A model generated the notes under the pieces. The model saw only the letters and a list, made by a program, of their open reading frames with translations. It did no database searches and had not been told where the DNA came from. This document shows positions 1 through 8,680 of a stretch of DNA of 51,779 bases, piece by piece (position 1 is the first letter of the stretch; the number at the start of each line of letters is the position of its first letter). Location: NCBI GenBank assembly GCA_004020545.1, contig SAQE01000045.1, forward strand, positions 1 to 51,779. Reading direction: 5' to 3'. The position numbers and the translations under genes were made by a program. The stretch comes from Mesorhizobium sp. GTDB taxonomy: Bacteria; Pseudomonadota; Alphaproteobacteria; Rhizobiales; Rhizobiaceae.

Positions 1-39
1 GCCAACTATTTCAAGGCCGCTGGATATGACCCGGATTAA
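1..39 (+). CDS. 3' end of an unidentified gene (partial)
   Basis: Frame 1 is open from the window edge and ends in a TAA stop at 37-39, giving a last stretch of twelve residues (ANYFKAAGYDPD). This reads like a plausible protein C-terminus, but it is too short to identify a family. It converges on the flavoprotein gene that ends at 52. The frame could be chance. Confidence 0.35.
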   Translation, partial: ANYFKAAGYDPD

Positions 40-51
40 ATCGGACGTGCT

Positions 52-948
52 CTAGCCGAACACGAGCGACTGATGGGCGGCGACCCCGGCCATGGCCCCG
101 CCCGACACGGCGAAGGCGATGTTGTGCATCAGGCGCGCCGCGTCCCCTGCCGCGAAGACGCCAGGCACGGACGTCTGCTGTTTGTCGTCCACCGCGATCG
201 CCTGGCCGAGTGGGCCCTCGTTGAAAGCGCAGCCCAGCTGGTCGGCGAGCGGGCTCGCCATCTCGTTGCGAGGCGCGGTGAACACTGCCCTGACACCAAC
301 GTTCCGGCCGCCAGCGAGTCTGATGATGAGGCCGCCGGAATAGTCGTCTTGCATTTCGATCACCGGCGCCGGCTCGAAGCGAATCCTTCGCTTCTCCAGG
401 ATCCTCACCTGGTCCGCGTCCGGCTCGAACAAGCCATTGCCGAACAGCGTGACGTCGCCCCAGTCGGAAATCAGCTCCGCCTGGTGCATCGACATCGGTC
501 CGGTCACCAGCACGCCGAGCGGGCCGCCGGCCACTTCATAGCCGTGGCAATACGGACAATGCAGCACCTTTCTGCCCCAAAATTCGGCGAGGCCCGGAAC
601 ATTGGGCAGAATGTCGCGCACGCCGCTGGCGAGCACCAATCGTGTCGCCTCGAATATCTCGCCGCTATCGGTGCGAACCTCGAAGCCGTTGCCGGCAGCG
701 GTGGCGCGCTCGGCTCGACCGGTGACCATCCTGGCAGTGGGGTAGGCGAGCAATTGCCGCCTGGCTTCGTCGAGGATGGCGGATGGCGTGCGGCCGTCCT
801 GGCCAAGGTAGCCATGCGAATGTTCTGCAAAGCGGTTTCTCGGCTCACCGGCATCGATCACCAGTAACTTGCGTCGCGCTCGCGCCGGCTGCATAGCAGC
901 CGATAGGCCGGCGAAGCTGCCGCCAATGACGATCACATCATACTGCAT
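52..948 (-). CDS. Thioredoxin-reductase-like NAD(P)/FAD oxidoreductase
   Basis: A 298-residue flavoprotein of the thioredoxin reductase superfamily, probably a cytoplasmic disulfide or small-molecule reductase. The N-terminal FAD-binding loop (VIGGSFAGLSAA, about residues 7-18) is clear. A redox-active CPYC lies at 131-134, followed by HGYEV, which is typical of this side branch rather than of classical TrxB (CATC). The C-terminal FAD motif PGVFAAGD is present. The central NAD(P)-binding loop reads VLVTGPMSM instead of GxGxxA, so the electron donor is uncertain. I chose ATG 948 because GGAG lies 9 nt upstream; the longer open frame begins at a TTG that is part of that ribosome-binding site. 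The gene overlaps the upstream Rrf2 gene by 11 nt, so the two are co-translated and the regulator probably controls it. Confidence 0.85.
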   Translation of the reverse strand: MQYDVIVIGGSFAGLSAAMQPARARRKLLVIDAGEPRNRFAEHSHGYLGQDGRTPSAILDEARRQLLAYPTARMVTGRAERATAAGNGFEVRTDSGEIFEATRLVLASGVRDILPNVPGLAEFWGRKVLHCPYCHGYEVAGGPLGVLVTGPMSMHQAELISDWGDVTLFGNGLFEPDADQVRILEKRRIRFEPAPVIEMQDDYSGGLIIRLAGGRNVGVRAVFTAPRNEMASPLADQLGCAFNEGPLGQAIAVDDKQQTSVPGVFAAGDAARLMHNIAFAVSGGAMAGVAAHQSLVFG

Positions 949-1387
949 GGCTCGACACTCCAATCAGGTCATAGCGGCGGCGGAAATCGGCCGTGAGGTC
1001 GGCCAGCGTGATTTGGCTGAGCTTCTCGGCGAGCAGCCTTTCCGCCTCGAGACGAAAATCGTCGAGCGCGGCAATCACCGCCTGCTCGACTAGGCATCCC
1101 GGGCTTTCCGGCTCGGTGCTGAACGGCATCATCGTTTCGCCGAGCGCTGCGCTGATCTCTGCCAGCGAGATCTTCTCCGGCACGCGGCCGAGCAGCCAGC
1201 CGCCGCCATGGCCGCGCGAGGAGGTGACGATGCCCGCCTTGCGCAAGCCGGCGACGGTGCGGCGCACCACCACCGGGTTGGTGTGAATGAAGGCGGCAAG
1301 CTGCTCGGATGTCAGCGCCTTATCGGGTGCTTCCGCCATGTGGACAAGGATGTGCAGCGTGGAAGACAGTCGGCTATTGCGTTTCAT
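938..1387 (-). CDS. Rrf2-family transcriptional regulator
   Basis: A 149-residue winged-helix regulator of the Rrf2 family. The recognition region with NPVVVRRTVAGLRKAGIV and the wing SRGHGGG are characteristic. Rrf2 proteins that carry an Fe-S cluster (IscR, NsrR, RirA) need three cysteines in the middle third. This one has only one, in PGCLVEQ near residue 98. It therefore belongs to the cluster-free branch, some of whose members sense thiol oxidation or small electrophiles. It is the first gene of a two-gene operon with the flavoprotein and is divergent from the LysR gene at 1474. An inverted repeat touches its start codon and suggests autorepression. Family assignment is sure; the signal is not known. 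Confidence 0.85.
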   Translation of the reverse strand: MKRNSRLSSTLHILVHMAEAPDKALTSEQLAAFIHTNPVVVRRTVAGLRKAGIVTSSRGHGGGWLLGRVPEKISLAEISAALGETMMPFSTEPESPGCLVEQAVIAALDDFRLEAERLLAEKLSQITLADLTADFRRRYDLIGVSSHAV

Positions 1388-1404
1388 GTAACTTAGTTAG
1401 TTAC
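1388..1404. promoter_or_regulatory. Palindromic operator abutting the Rrf2 start codon
   Basis: GTAAC-N7-GTTAC directly adjoins the ATG of the Rrf2 gene, and a perfect 11-bp palindrome TAACT-T-AGTTA lies inside it (1389-1399). The GC content is far below that of the surroundings. The position fits autorepression of the Rrf2/flavoprotein operon and possibly control of the divergent LysR gene. Confidence 0.6.
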
Positions 1405-1473
1405 GAATCTGGTCGCCGTCAACTTTGTTCGCTGGACCTTTTCGCTTTCGCGCTGGCAGTGTTTAGTCCGGCC

Positions 1474-2385
1474 ATGGCCTTCACCATCCGCCAATTGCAG
1501 TTCTTCGTCGCCGTCGCCGAGCAGGGCACCGTCTCGGGCGCCGCGCAGAACCTCTCGATCTCCCAATCCTCGGTCACCGAGGCGATCAAGGAACTGGAGA
1601 GCGATCTCGGCGTCGAATTGTTCGAGCGTCATCCGCGGGGCTTGAACATCACCCACAAAGGCCATCAGTTCCTGCGCCACGCGACAAAAATCCTGGCCGA
1701 TGTCTCCGATGCGCGCCGCGCCTTCCTCGGCGACCAACTGACGGCCGGCGGGCGGCTCCAGCTCGGCGTCACCTCGCTGGTCGCCGGCTATGTGCTTTCC
1801 GATCTGCTGGCTCGCTACCGCCGCGCCTATCCCGGCGTCGAGGTCTCGGCCATCGAGGACAATGGCGACTATCTCGAGCACCTCCTGGTCGGCGGCAAGC
1901 TCGACATCGCCGTCATGGTCACCTCCAATCTGCGCGACCGCACCGCGCTGCAGTCCGAAATCCTCGAGGTCTCCGCCTATCGGCTCTGGCTGCCGCTCAG
2001 TCACAAGCTCGCCAGCGCCGACATCATCGGTATCGGCGATATCGCGTCCGAGCCGCTGATCATGCTGACCGTCGACGAGATCGAGGAAAACACCGGCAAG
2101 CTGTTGTCGGCGATCGGCGCGAGACCCCATGTCGCCTTCCGCACCCGCTCGGTCGAGGCCGTGCGCAGCCTCGTGGCTACCGGCGCCGGCGTGGCGCTTT
2201 TGCCCGACCTCGTCTACCGCCCCTGGTCGCTGGAAGGCGACCGCATCGAATCCCGCGATATCTCCGGCTCGCTTCCGGTCGTCCAGGTCGGCATGGTCTG
2301 GCGCCGTGGCTCCAGCCTGCCGCAGTCCGCCCGCGATTTCATCGGCCTCGCCCAATCGCAGCGCATGGTCCGGCAGCGGCTCTGA
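1474..2385 (+). CDS. LysR-family transcriptional regulator
   Basis: A 303-residue LysR-type regulator. The N-terminal helix-turn-helix (FTIRQLQFFVAVAEQG, then SISQSSVTEAIKELE) is followed by the usual effector-binding domain. I start at ATG 1474, where the LysR homology begins; the upstream open frame is low-quality sequence. The gene is divergent from the Rrf2 operon and 0.29 kb upstream of the polyamine operon in the same direction. A palindrome with T-N11-A spacing lies between them (2472-2488), so it probably regulates ydcSTUV-patD. The inducer is unknown; a polyamine or a breakdown product would fit the context. Confidence 0.88.
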   Translation: MAFTIRQLQFFVAVAEQGTVSGAAQNLSISQSSVTEAIKELESDLGVELFERHPRGLNITHKGHQFLRHATKILADVSDARRAFLGDQLTAGGRLQLGVTSLVAGYVLSDLLARYRRAYPGVEVSAIEDNGDYLEHLLVGGKLDIAVMVTSNLRDRTALQSEILEVSAYRLWLPLSHKLASADIIGIGDIASEPLIMLTVDEIEENTGKLLSAIGARPHVAFRTRSVEAVRSLVATGAGVALLPDLVYRPWSLEGDRIESRDISGSLPVVQVGMVWRRGSSLPQSARDFIGLAQSQRMVRQRL

Positions 2386-2390
2386 ACAGA

Positions 2391-2458
2391 GCAATTCCCG
2401 GAAAAGTGTGAAACGGTTGGGCTCGGCGACTTCGCCGTAGCCTTCCATCCGGAATTGC
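2391..2458. repeat. Rhizobial palindromic repeat (GCAATTCC type)
   Basis: The ends GCAATTCCCGG and CCGGAATTGC are inverted around a core that contains GAAAAGTGTGAAACGGTT. Elements of this look are scattered in rhizobial intergenic DNA. It lies just after the LysR stop codon and could also act as a transcription end. Confidence 0.5.
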
Positions 2459-2471
2459 GTCAAATAAAAAG

Positions 2472-2488
2472 TATCGGAAAAACCGATA
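2472..2488. promoter_or_regulatory. LysR-type operator upstream of ydcS
   Basis: TATCGG-AAAAA-CCGATA is a perfect inverted repeat. Its inner part TCGG-N5-CCGA has the T-N11-A layout of LysR boxes. It lies in an AT-rich stretch (2461-2545), about 0.18 kb upstream of ydcS and 0.1 kb downstream of the LysR gene. The rest of 2386-2671 holds this AT-rich promoter region and two palindromic repeats. Confidence 0.6.
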
Positions 2489-2607
2489 TCGTCTTTCTGA
2501 TAAATGAATTTGCGAAACCGGATTTTTCACAGCACTTTTTCGCCAGGGAACAAAAGTCGCTCGGGAGCGCGGCTGTCGGGGCACTGAGAGCTCTGGCGTT
2601 CAGGTTT

Positions 2608-2653
2608 GCGCATGATCCTTTTTGAAAACCGAAGCGGTTTCGGGGTCATACGC
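2608..2653. repeat. Rhizobial palindromic repeat (GCATGATC type)
   Basis: An imperfect palindrome running from GCGCATGATCC to GGGTCATACGC with GAAAACCGAAGCGGTTTC in the centre. It is a diverged member of the same family as the better copy at 9721-9768. It ends just before the ydcS ribosome-binding site, so it is in the 5' leader of the operon. Confidence 0.5.
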
Positions 2654-2671
2654 CAAAATGGGAGATCGATG

Positions 2672-3826
2672 ATGAATGCATTCCTGAAGTCATGCACGGC
2701 GTTGACGGTTGCGCTGGCCTTCTCGGGTCAGGCGATCGCCCAGGTCAAGGAACTCGGCAAGGGCGAGGGCGAGCTCAATATCGTCGCCTGGCCGGGCTAT
2801 ATCGAGCGCGGCGAGACCGACAAGAACTATGACTGGGTGAGCGCCTTCGAGAAGGAGAGCGGCTGCAAAGTGAACGTCAAGACCGCCAACACGTCGGACG
2901 AGATGGTCTCGCTGATGAACGAAGGCGGCTTCGACCTCGTCACGGCTTCGGGCGATGCATCGCTGCGCCTCGTCGCCGGCAAGCGCGTGCAGCCGATCAA
3001 CACCGATCTCGTCCCGAGCTGGAAGACGGTCGACGACCGCCTGAAGGACGCGCCCTGGTTCACCGTCGACAAGGTGCACTACGGCGTTCCCTACCAGTGG
3101 GGCCCGAACATCCTGATGTACAACACCGACGTCTTCAAGGAAGCGCCCAAGAGCTGGAACGTCGTCTTCGAGGAGATGAAGCTGCCCGACGGCAAGTCGA
3201 ACAAGGGTCGCGTGCAAGCCTATGACGGCCCGATCCACATCGCGGACGCCGCCAACTACCTGATGTTCCACAAGCCGGAACTGGGCATCAAGGACCCCTA
3301 CGAGCTTACCGAAGACCAGTACAAGGCCGCGCTCGATCTGTTGCGCACGCAGCGCACGCTGGTCGGCCGCTACTGGCATGACGCCGCGATCCAGGTCGAC
3401 GACTTCCAGAACGAAGGCGTAGTTGCTTCGGGCTCCTGGCCCTATCAGGTGAACACGCTGGTCGCCGCCAAGAAGCCGGTCGCCTCGACCGTGCCGGAAG
3501 AAGGCGTCACCGGCTGGGCGGACACCACCATGATGGAGGCCGACGCCGCGCATCCGAACTGCGCCTACATGTGGCTCGAGCACTCGCTCTCGCCCAAGGT
3601 CCAGGGCGACGTCTCGGCCTGGTTCGGCTCGCTGCCGGTGGTGCCGGCCGCCTGCAAGGGCAACGAGCTGCTCGGCGACGAGGGCTGCAAGACCAACGGC
3701 TACGACAATTTCGACAAGATCAAGTTCTGGAAGACGCCGGTGTCGAAATGCGCCAGCCAGAACGATCAGTGCGTGCCTTATTACCGCTGGGTGTCGGATT
3801 ACATCGGCGTCATCGGCGGACGGTAA
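2672..3826 (+). CDS. ydcS: Polyamine ABC transporter substrate-binding protein, YdcS-like
   Basis: The periplasmic binding protein of a putrescine/spermidine-type ABC importer, 384 residues. A signal peptide ends near FSGQAIA-Q. The body closely follows E. coli YdcS as I remember it: IVAWPGYIERG, NTSDEMVSLMNEGG, VTASGDASLRL, GKRVQPIN, PYQWGPN, EGVVASGSWPYQ, AWFGSLPVVP and the closing IGGR. A small insertion near the C-terminus (KCASQNDQC) adds two cysteines that YdcS lacks; they could form a periplasmic disulfide. Start: GGGAG at 2660-2664 is 7 nt from ATG 2672 and 4 nt from the preceding ATG 2669, so 2672 is preferred but 2669 is possible. It heads the operon ydcS-T-U-V-patD. Confidence 0.92.
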   Translation: MNAFLKSCTALTVALAFSGQAIAQVKELGKGEGELNIVAWPGYIERGETDKNYDWVSAFEKESGCKVNVKTANTSDEMVSLMNEGGFDLVTASGDASLRLVAGKRVQPINTDLVPSWKTVDDRLKDAPWFTVDKVHYGVPYQWGPNILMYNTDVFKEAPKSWNVVFEEMKLPDGKSNKGRVQAYDGPIHIADAANYLMFHKPELGIKDPYELTEDQYKAALDLLRTQRTLVGRYWHDAAIQVDDFQNEGVVASGSWPYQVNTLVAAKKPVASTVPEEGVTGWADTTMMEADAAHPNCAYMWLEHSLSPKVQGDVSAWFGSLPVVPAACKGNELLGDEGCKTNGYDNFDKIKFWKTPVSKCASQNDQCVPYYRWVSDYIGVIGGR

Positions 3827-3830
3827 CGAA

Positions 3831-3953
3831 CCTCACCCTCCCCCTTGTGGGGAGGGTCGACGCGTAGCGTCGGGGTGGGGGTCGGCGCAACCGCTTGGGC
3901 TAGTCACCCCCACCCGCGGCTTCGCCGCGACCTCCCCCCATCGAGGGGGAGGT
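3831..3953. repeat. Inverted pair of GC-rich repeat units
   Basis: Two copies of one unit face each other. The left copy (3831-3881) contains CCCTCCCC-N4-GGGGAGGG and GGGGTGGGGG; the right copy (3905-3953) is its diverged reverse complement. They could fold into a long hairpin between ydcS and ydcT, separating the strongly expressed binding protein from the rest of the operon. Confidence 0.6.
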
Positions 3954-4011
3954 AAAGTGCGCGCGCTATCGCGATCGGACAGAACCAAACCGGCAACCGA
4001 CTGACAGGCCC

Positions 4012-5010
4012 ATGACCTCCGCCGTTTCCTTCAAACAAGTCTCGCGCCATTTCGGCAGCGTGCGCGCCGTCGATGCGGTCGATCTCGAGATCGCGCCCGG
4101 CGAGTTCTTCGCCATGCTCGGCCCGTCCGGCTCCGGCAAGACGACCTGTCTTAGGCTGATCGCCGGCTTCGAGCAGCCCACGGCGGGGTCGATCTCCATC
4201 TTCGGCGAGCGCGCCGAAGGGGTTCCGCCTTATCGCCGCAACGTCAACACCGTCTTCCAGGACTACGCGCTGTTCCCGCATCTCAACGTGCTCGACAACG
4301 TCGCCTACGGCCTGATGGTCAAGGGCGTCGGCAAGGCCGAGCGGCTGAAGGCGGCGGAAGAGGCGCTGTCGCTGGTGCGCCTGCCGGGCTACGGCGCCCG
4401 GCGCCCGGGTCAGCTCTCCGGCGGCCAGCGCCAGCGCGTCGCGCTTGCCCGGGCGCTCGTCAACCAGCCCAAGGTGCTGCTGCTCGACGAGCCGCTCGGC
4501 GCACTCGACCTCAAGCTGCGCGAGAACATGCAGGAGGAATTGAAGTCGCTGCAGAAGGTTCTCGGCATCACCTTCGTCTTCGTCACCCACGACCAGGGCG
4601 AGGCGCTGTCCATGGCCGACCGCGTCGCCGTCTTCAACGACGGCAGGATCATGCAGATTGGCACGCCGGAGGATATCTACCAGCGGCCGAAGACGCGCTT
4701 CGTTGCCGATTTCGTCGGCTCGTCCAACGTGCTGCCGCCGGATTTCGTCCAGCGCTATTCCGGCCAGCATCGCTGGGGGAGTCTCAGGCCTGAATCCATC
4801 CGCGTATCGAGCGCGGCGAGCGGCGACGGCGTGGCGGCGCGCCTGGTCGGAACCAACTATCTCGGCGCCACGACAAGGCTGGCGCTCGACGCTGATGGGC
4901 TGAGGCTCCACGCCATGGTGCCTGCCGGCACGGCGCTTCCCGCGGAGGGCGAGGCGGTGATGCTCACCTTCAACCGCGAGAGCCTGCATCTGATGGATGA
5001 GCCGGCATGA
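4012..5010 (+). CDS. ydcT: Polyamine ABC transporter ATP-binding protein, YdcT-like
   Basis: The cytoplasmic ATPase of the YdcSTUV importer, 332 residues. Walker A GPSGSGKTT is at 37-45, Q-loop VFQDYALFPH at 81-90, signature LSGGQ at 135-139, Walker B LLLDE at 156-160, and the switch His follows in FVTHDQGEALSMADR. The C-terminal third (LRPESIRV to FNRESLHLM) is the TOBE regulatory domain usual in PotA-type subunits. It lies 185 nt after ydcS and 223 nt before ydcU; both gaps are filled with repeats, which is unusual inside an ABC operon. Confidence 0.92.
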   Translation: MTSAVSFKQVSRHFGSVRAVDAVDLEIAPGEFFAMLGPSGSGKTTCLRLIAGFEQPTAGSISIFGERAEGVPPYRRNVNTVFQDYALFPHLNVLDNVAYGLMVKGVGKAERLKAAEEALSLVRLPGYGARRPGQLSGGQRQRVALARALVNQPKVLLLDEPLGALDLKLRENMQEELKSLQKVLGITFVFVTHDQGEALSMADRVAVFNDGRIMQIGTPEDIYQRPKTRFVADFVGSSNVLPPDFVQRYSGQHRWGSLRPESIRVSSAASGDGVAARLVGTNYLGATTRLALDADGLRLHAMVPAGTALPAEGEAVMLTFNRESLHLMDEPA

Positions 5011-5029
5011 TTGACGTTTGCGCAAAGCA

Positions 5030-5182
5030 CCCCCCTCTGTCCTGCCGGGCATCTCCCCCGCAAGGGGGGAGATTGGCTGTCACCACTGGCTTCGCCAATC
5101 TTCAACATTGCAGAATTGGCGAGGCAGACAAGCTGCTGATCTCCCCCCTTGCGGGGGAGATGTCCGGCAGGACAGAGGGGGG
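5030..5182. repeat. Long inverted repeat with 44-nt arms
   Basis: The left arm 5030-5073 starts CCCCCCTCTGTCCTGCCGGG and the right arm 5139-5182 is its reverse complement with a single mismatch; the centre is about 65 nt. Each arm also has its own small hairpin (CTCCCCC-GCAA-GGGGGGAG). A diverged second copy is at 49521-49671. The element fills the gap between ydcT and ydcU. Confidence 0.8.
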
Positions 5183-5233
5183 TGTGAAGGAACGTGGCCT
5201 TTCCGTTTATTCTCGTCAGCACACGGTGGCCGT

Positions 5234-6199
5234 ATGACCATCGCCGCTGTTCAATCCAAGCCCGCCCCCGCCATCCTGCCCGGCAGCGGCGGCATGCGCG
5301 GCGCTTTCTCCGACCTGTTCTGGCGCAGGCCACAACTCCTGCTGCTGCTCATGCTGCTGCCGCCGGTTCTGTGGCTGGGCATCGTCTATATCGGCTCGCT
5401 TTTCGCGCTGCTCCTGCAGAGCTTCTTCTCGATCGACGAGTTCTCCGGCCTCATCAACCGCGAGTTCACGCTGAAGACCTATGGCGACCTGTTCCAGGCC
5501 GCCAATCTCGACATCATCCTGCGCACGGTGACGATGGCCGCGCTCGTCACGCTCGCCGCCGCGGTCGTGGCGTTCCCCATCGCCTATTACGCGGCGCGCT
5601 ATGCGCGCGGTCGTTGGAAGGCGCTGTTCTATCTCGGCGTCATGCTGCCGTTGTGGTCGAGCTACCTGGTCAAGATCTATGCTTGGAAGCTAATCCTCGC
5701 CAAGGAAGGCATCCTCACCTGGCTGCTGGCCAAGCTGAACCTGCTTTGGCTCCTCGACGGTTGGCTGTCGCTGCCGATCGTCGGCGGCAACTCACTGTCG
5801 GTCTCCTTCACCGGCACCTTCATCGTCTTCGTCTATGTCTGGCTGCCTTTCATGATCCTTCCCGTTCAGGCGGCGCTCGAGCGCGTGCCAGGCAATCTGG
5901 TTGAGGCGTCGTCCGATCTCGGCGCCTCGCCCGGGCAGACCTTTCGCAACGTGCTGTTTCCGCTGGCGCTGCCGGGCATCGTTGCCGGCTCGATCTTCAC
6001 CTTCTCGCTGACATTGGGCGACTACATCATCCCGCAGATCATCGGCACCTCGCGGCTCTTCATCGGCCAGGCCGTCTATTCGCAGCAGGGCACCGCCGGC
6101 AACATCCCTTTAGCCGCCGCCTTCACCGTGGTGCCCATCGTCATCATGGGCTTCTACCTCTGGGGCGCCAAGCGCATGGGGGCCTTCGATGCGCTCTGA
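5234..6199 (+). CDS. ydcU: Polyamine ABC transporter permease, YdcU/PotB-like
   Basis: An inner-membrane permease of 321 residues with about six hydrophobic segments. The first follows FWRRPQ ([20 protein letters not shown]). The ATPase-contacting EAA loop reads [21 protein letters not shown] start at ATG 5234, which follows the long inverted repeat; the open frame upstream runs through repeat sequence and is not credible. It overlaps ydcV by 11 nt, so the two permeases are translationally coupled. Confidence 0.9.
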   Translation: MTIAAVQSKPAPAILPGSGGMRGAFSDLFWRRPQLLLLLMLLPPVLWLGIVYIGSLFALLLQSFFSIDEFSGLINREFTLKTYGDLFQAANLDIILRTVTMAALVTLAAAVVAFPIAYYAARYARGRWKALFYLGVMLPLWSSYLVKIYAWKLILAKEGILTWLLAKLNLLWLLDGWLSLPIVGGNSLSVSFTGTFIVFVYVWLPFMILPVQAALERVPGNLVEASSDLGASPGQTFRNVLFPLALPGIVAGSIFTFSLTLGDYIIPQIIGTSRLFIGQAVYSQQGTAGNIPLAAAFTVVPIVIMGFYLWGAKRMGAFDAL

Positions 6200-7004
6200 T
6201 CGCGGCCAATCCGCCCCGCTTCGCCTGAAGATCGCCGCCGCCTGCGGCCTACTCTTCCTGCACCTGCCGATCCTCCTGATCTTCGTCTACGCCTTCACGA
6301 CCGAGGAGAAGAGCTTCGTCTGGCCGCCGCCGGGGCTGACCACGCAATGGTTTGCCGTCACCTGGAACCGGCCGGACGTGTGGGAGGCATTGTCGCTGTC
6401 GATCCGCGTCGCCGCCATCTCGACGGCGATCGCGCTGGTGCTCGGCACGCTCTGCGCCGCCGCCGTCTCGCAGACGCGCTTCTTCGGCCGCGAGACGATT
6501 TCGCTGCTGGTCATCCTGCCGATCGCGCTGCCCGGCATCATCACCGGCATCGCGCTGCGCTCTGCCTTCGCGCTCGCCGACATACCGTTCTCTTTCTGGA
6601 CGATCGTGCTCGGCCACGCCACCTTCTGCGTGGTTGTCGTCTACAACAACGCCGTCGCCCGCTTCCGCCGCACCTCCGGCTCGATGATCGAAGCCTCGAT
6701 GGACCTCGGCGCCGACGGCTTCCAGACCTTCCGCCATGTTGTGCTGCCCAACATCGCCACCGCGCTCCTTGCCGGCGGCATGCTGGCCTTCGCGCTGTCC
6801 TTCGACGAGGTCATCGTCACCACGTTCACCGCCGGCCAGCAGCAGACCGTGCCGATCTGGATGCTGGAGGAGCTGATCCGCCCGCGCCAGCGCCCGGTCA
6901 CCAATGTCGTGGCCATGGTGGTCGTGCTGGTGACGCTGCTGCCGATCTTGCTTGCCTACTACCTGACCCGCGACGGCGACCAGATCGCGGGGAGTGGAAA
7001 ATGA
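6189..7004 (+). CDS. ydcV: Polyamine ABC transporter permease, YdcV/PotC-like
   Basis: The second permease, 271 residues. Its first membrane segment is near residue 12 ([20 protein letters not shown]) and its EAA loop is [20 protein letters not shown]. The FPVSFDE-type motif of PotC proteins appears as [11 protein letters not shown]. It pairs with YdcU to form the channel for polyamines. The start overlaps the end of ydcU by 11 nt. Confidence 0.9.
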   Translation: MRSDRGQSAPLRLKIAAACGLLFLHLPILLIFVYAFTTEEKSFVWPPPGLTTQWFAVTWNRPDVWEALSLSIRVAAISTAIALVLGTLCAAAVSQTRFFGRETISLLVILPIALPGIITGIALRSAFALADIPFSFWTIVLGHATFCVVVVYNNAVARFRRTSGSMIEASMDLGADGFQTFRHVVLPNIATALLAGGMLAFALSFDEVIVTTFTAGQQQTVPIWMLEELIRPRQRPVTNVVAMVVVLVTLLPILLAYYLTRDGDQIAGSGK

Positions 7005-7016
7005 AAACAGCGAATA

Positions 7017-7080
7017 GGGAGTAGCGAATAGCGAATAGGGGACATCGGCGGTCAAACCCTACTCGCTACTCGCTGTTTCC
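7017..7080. repeat. AGCGAATAG inverted repeat
   Basis: Tandem GCGAATAG/GAGTAGC units on the left (7017-7040) are answered by an imperfect reverse complement on the right (7057-7080, CCCTACTCGCTACTCGC). This forms a stem-loop in the 104-nt gap between ydcV and patD. It is another short intergenic repeat type inside this operon. Confidence 0.55.
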
Positions 7081-7108
7081 TACTCGCTCCTGTTCAGGGA
7101 GAATGTTC

Positions 7109-8536
7109 ATGGACACCCAGATGCTGATCGGCTCGAAATTCGAGAAAGGCACCGAAACCGAGGAGCCGATCCTCAATCCGAAGACCGGGGCGACCATCCT
7201 CAATCTGCCGGAGGCGAGTCCGGCGCAGATCGAGGCTGCTGTCAGTGCCGCCGAACAAGCGTTCGTCAGTTGGTCGCGCACGACGCCCGCGCAGCGCTCG
7301 GGCTACCTGCTCAAGATCGCCGACCGCATCGAGGCGGAAGCGAAGGAGTTCGCCGCGCTCGAGGCGCTGAACTGCGGCAAGCCGATCAATGCCGTGCTCA
7401 ACGACGAGATCCCGGCGATCGTCGACTGCTACCGCTTCTTCGCCGGCGCGGTGCGCTCGATGCCGGGCCAGGTGGCGGGCGAATATCTGCCCGGTCATAC
7501 CTCGATGGTGCGGCGCGACCCGATCGGCATCGTTGCCTCGATCGCGCCCTGGAACTATCCGCTGATGATGATGGCCTGGAAGCTGGCGCCGGCGATCAGC
7601 GGCGGCAACACCGTGGTCTTCAAGCCGTCGGAGCAAACGCCGCTGACGACGCTGAAGCTGGCGAAGATCCTCGCCGAAATCCTGCCCGAAGGCGTCGTGA
7701 ACGTCGTGCTCGGCCGCGGCGACAGCGTCGGCAACGCGCTGATCAACCACCCCAAGGTCAACATGATCTCGATCACCGGCGACGTCGCCACCGGCAAGAA
7801 GGTGCTGCAGGCGGCCGCCAAATCGGTCAAGCGCACGCATCTCGAGCTCGGCGGCAAGGCGCCGGTCATCGTCTTCGACGATGCCGATCTCGGCGCCGTG
7901 GTCAACGGCCTGCGCGCCTTCGGCTATTACAATGCCGGCCAGGACTGCACCGCCGCCTGCCGCATCTATGCCGGCAAGAAAATCTATGAAAAGCTGGTCG
8001 CCGATCTCTCTTCCGCCGTATCGACCATCAGGTACAACCAGCCTGATGACACCGAAAACGAGATCGGGCCGCTGATCTCGCGCCGCCAGCGCGACCGCGT
8101 GTCGAGCTTCGTCGAGCGCGCTTCGGAACTGAAGCACATCGAGATCACCACCGGCGGCAAGCCGGGCGATGGCTCGGGCTTCTTCTATCAGCCGACGGTG
8201 GTTGCCGGCGCGCTGCAAGAGGACGAGATCGTTCGCCGCGAAGTGTTCGGCCCCGTCGTCTCGGTCACCCGCTTCTCGGATGTCGACGAAGCCGTGAACT
8301 GGGCCAACGACAGCGACTATGGCCTTGCCTCGTCGGTGTGGACCAAGGACGTCTCGCGCGCCATGACGACGGCCGCCCGGCTGCAATATGGCTGCACCTG
8401 GATCAACACCCATTTCATGCTGACCAACGAGATGCCGCATGGCGGACTGAAGCAGTCCGGCTACGGCAAGGACATGTCGCTCTATGCGCTGGAGGACTAC
8501 ACCGCCGTCCGCCACGTGATGGTGGCGCATGGCTAG
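7109..8536 (+). CDS. patD: Gamma-aminobutyraldehyde dehydrogenase (PatD/YdcW)
   Basis: An NAD-dependent aldehyde dehydrogenase, 475 residues. It would oxidise 4-aminobutyraldehyde (from putrescine after transamination or oxidation) to GABA in the cytoplasm. Conserved parts seen: PWNYP with Asn149, LELGGK with Glu246 as general base, GQDCTA with the nucleophile Cys280, and EVFGPVVSV. The length and catalytic positions fit E. coli YdcW. The gene order after ydcSTUV is the same as in E. coli, which supports the substrate. Start: GGGAG at 7097-7101 is 7 nt from ATG 7109 but only 1 nt from ATG 7103, so 7109 is chosen. Confidence 0.9.
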   Translation: MDTQMLIGSKFEKGTETEEPILNPKTGATILNLPEASPAQIEAAVSAAEQAFVSWSRTTPAQRSGYLLKIADRIEAEAKEFAALEALNCGKPINAVLNDEIPAIVDCYRFFAGAVRSMPGQVAGEYLPGHTSMVRRDPIGIVASIAPWNYPLMMMAWKLAPAISGGNTVVFKPSEQTPLTTLKLAKILAEILPEGVVNVVLGRGDSVGNALINHPKVNMISITGDVATGKKVLQAAAKSVKRTHLELGGKAPVIVFDDADLGAVVNGLRAFGYYNAGQDCTAACRIYAGKKIYEKLVADLSSAVSTIRYNQPDDTENEIGPLISRRQRDRVSSFVERASELKHIEITTGGKPGDGSGFFYQPTVVAGALQEDEIVRREVFGPVVSVTRFSDVDEAVNWANDSDYGLASSVWTKDVSRAMTTAARLQYGCTWINTHFMLTNEMPHGGLKQSGYGKDMSLYALEDYTAVRHVMVAHG

Positions 8537-8565
8537 GCGCCTTTACCTCTCCCCGGGGAGAGGTC

Positions 8566-8632
8566 GGATTGCCCCGATTTGCTCTTCGCAAATCGGTTGG
8601 CAACCCGGGTGAGGGGTAAGCTTGGCGCCAAG
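8566..8632. repeat. Left 67-bp inverted repeat flanking the NTF2-fold gene
   Basis: The unit runs from GGATTGCCCCGATTTG to the palindrome CTTGGCGCCAAG, with an internal hairpin GATTTG-CTCTTCG-CAAATC. The reverse complement of the same unit lies at 9282-9348, so the two copies frame the gene at 8681-9166. A small hairpin CCTCTCC-CCGG-GGAGAGG (8547-8564) precedes it. Confidence 0.65.
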
Positions 8633-8680
8633 CCACAACACCTCTCATCCGGTCGAGATTCAACAGGGAGGAAAACAACA

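Noticed and set aside
3831-3953. CRISPR or tandem array in the repeat-rich gaps
   Set aside because: The units are inverted pairs without regular spacers, and no cas genes are present.
7094-8530. A long minus-strand frame over patD
   Set aside because: The aldehyde dehydrogenase on the + strand has every catalytic motif; the antisense frame has none.
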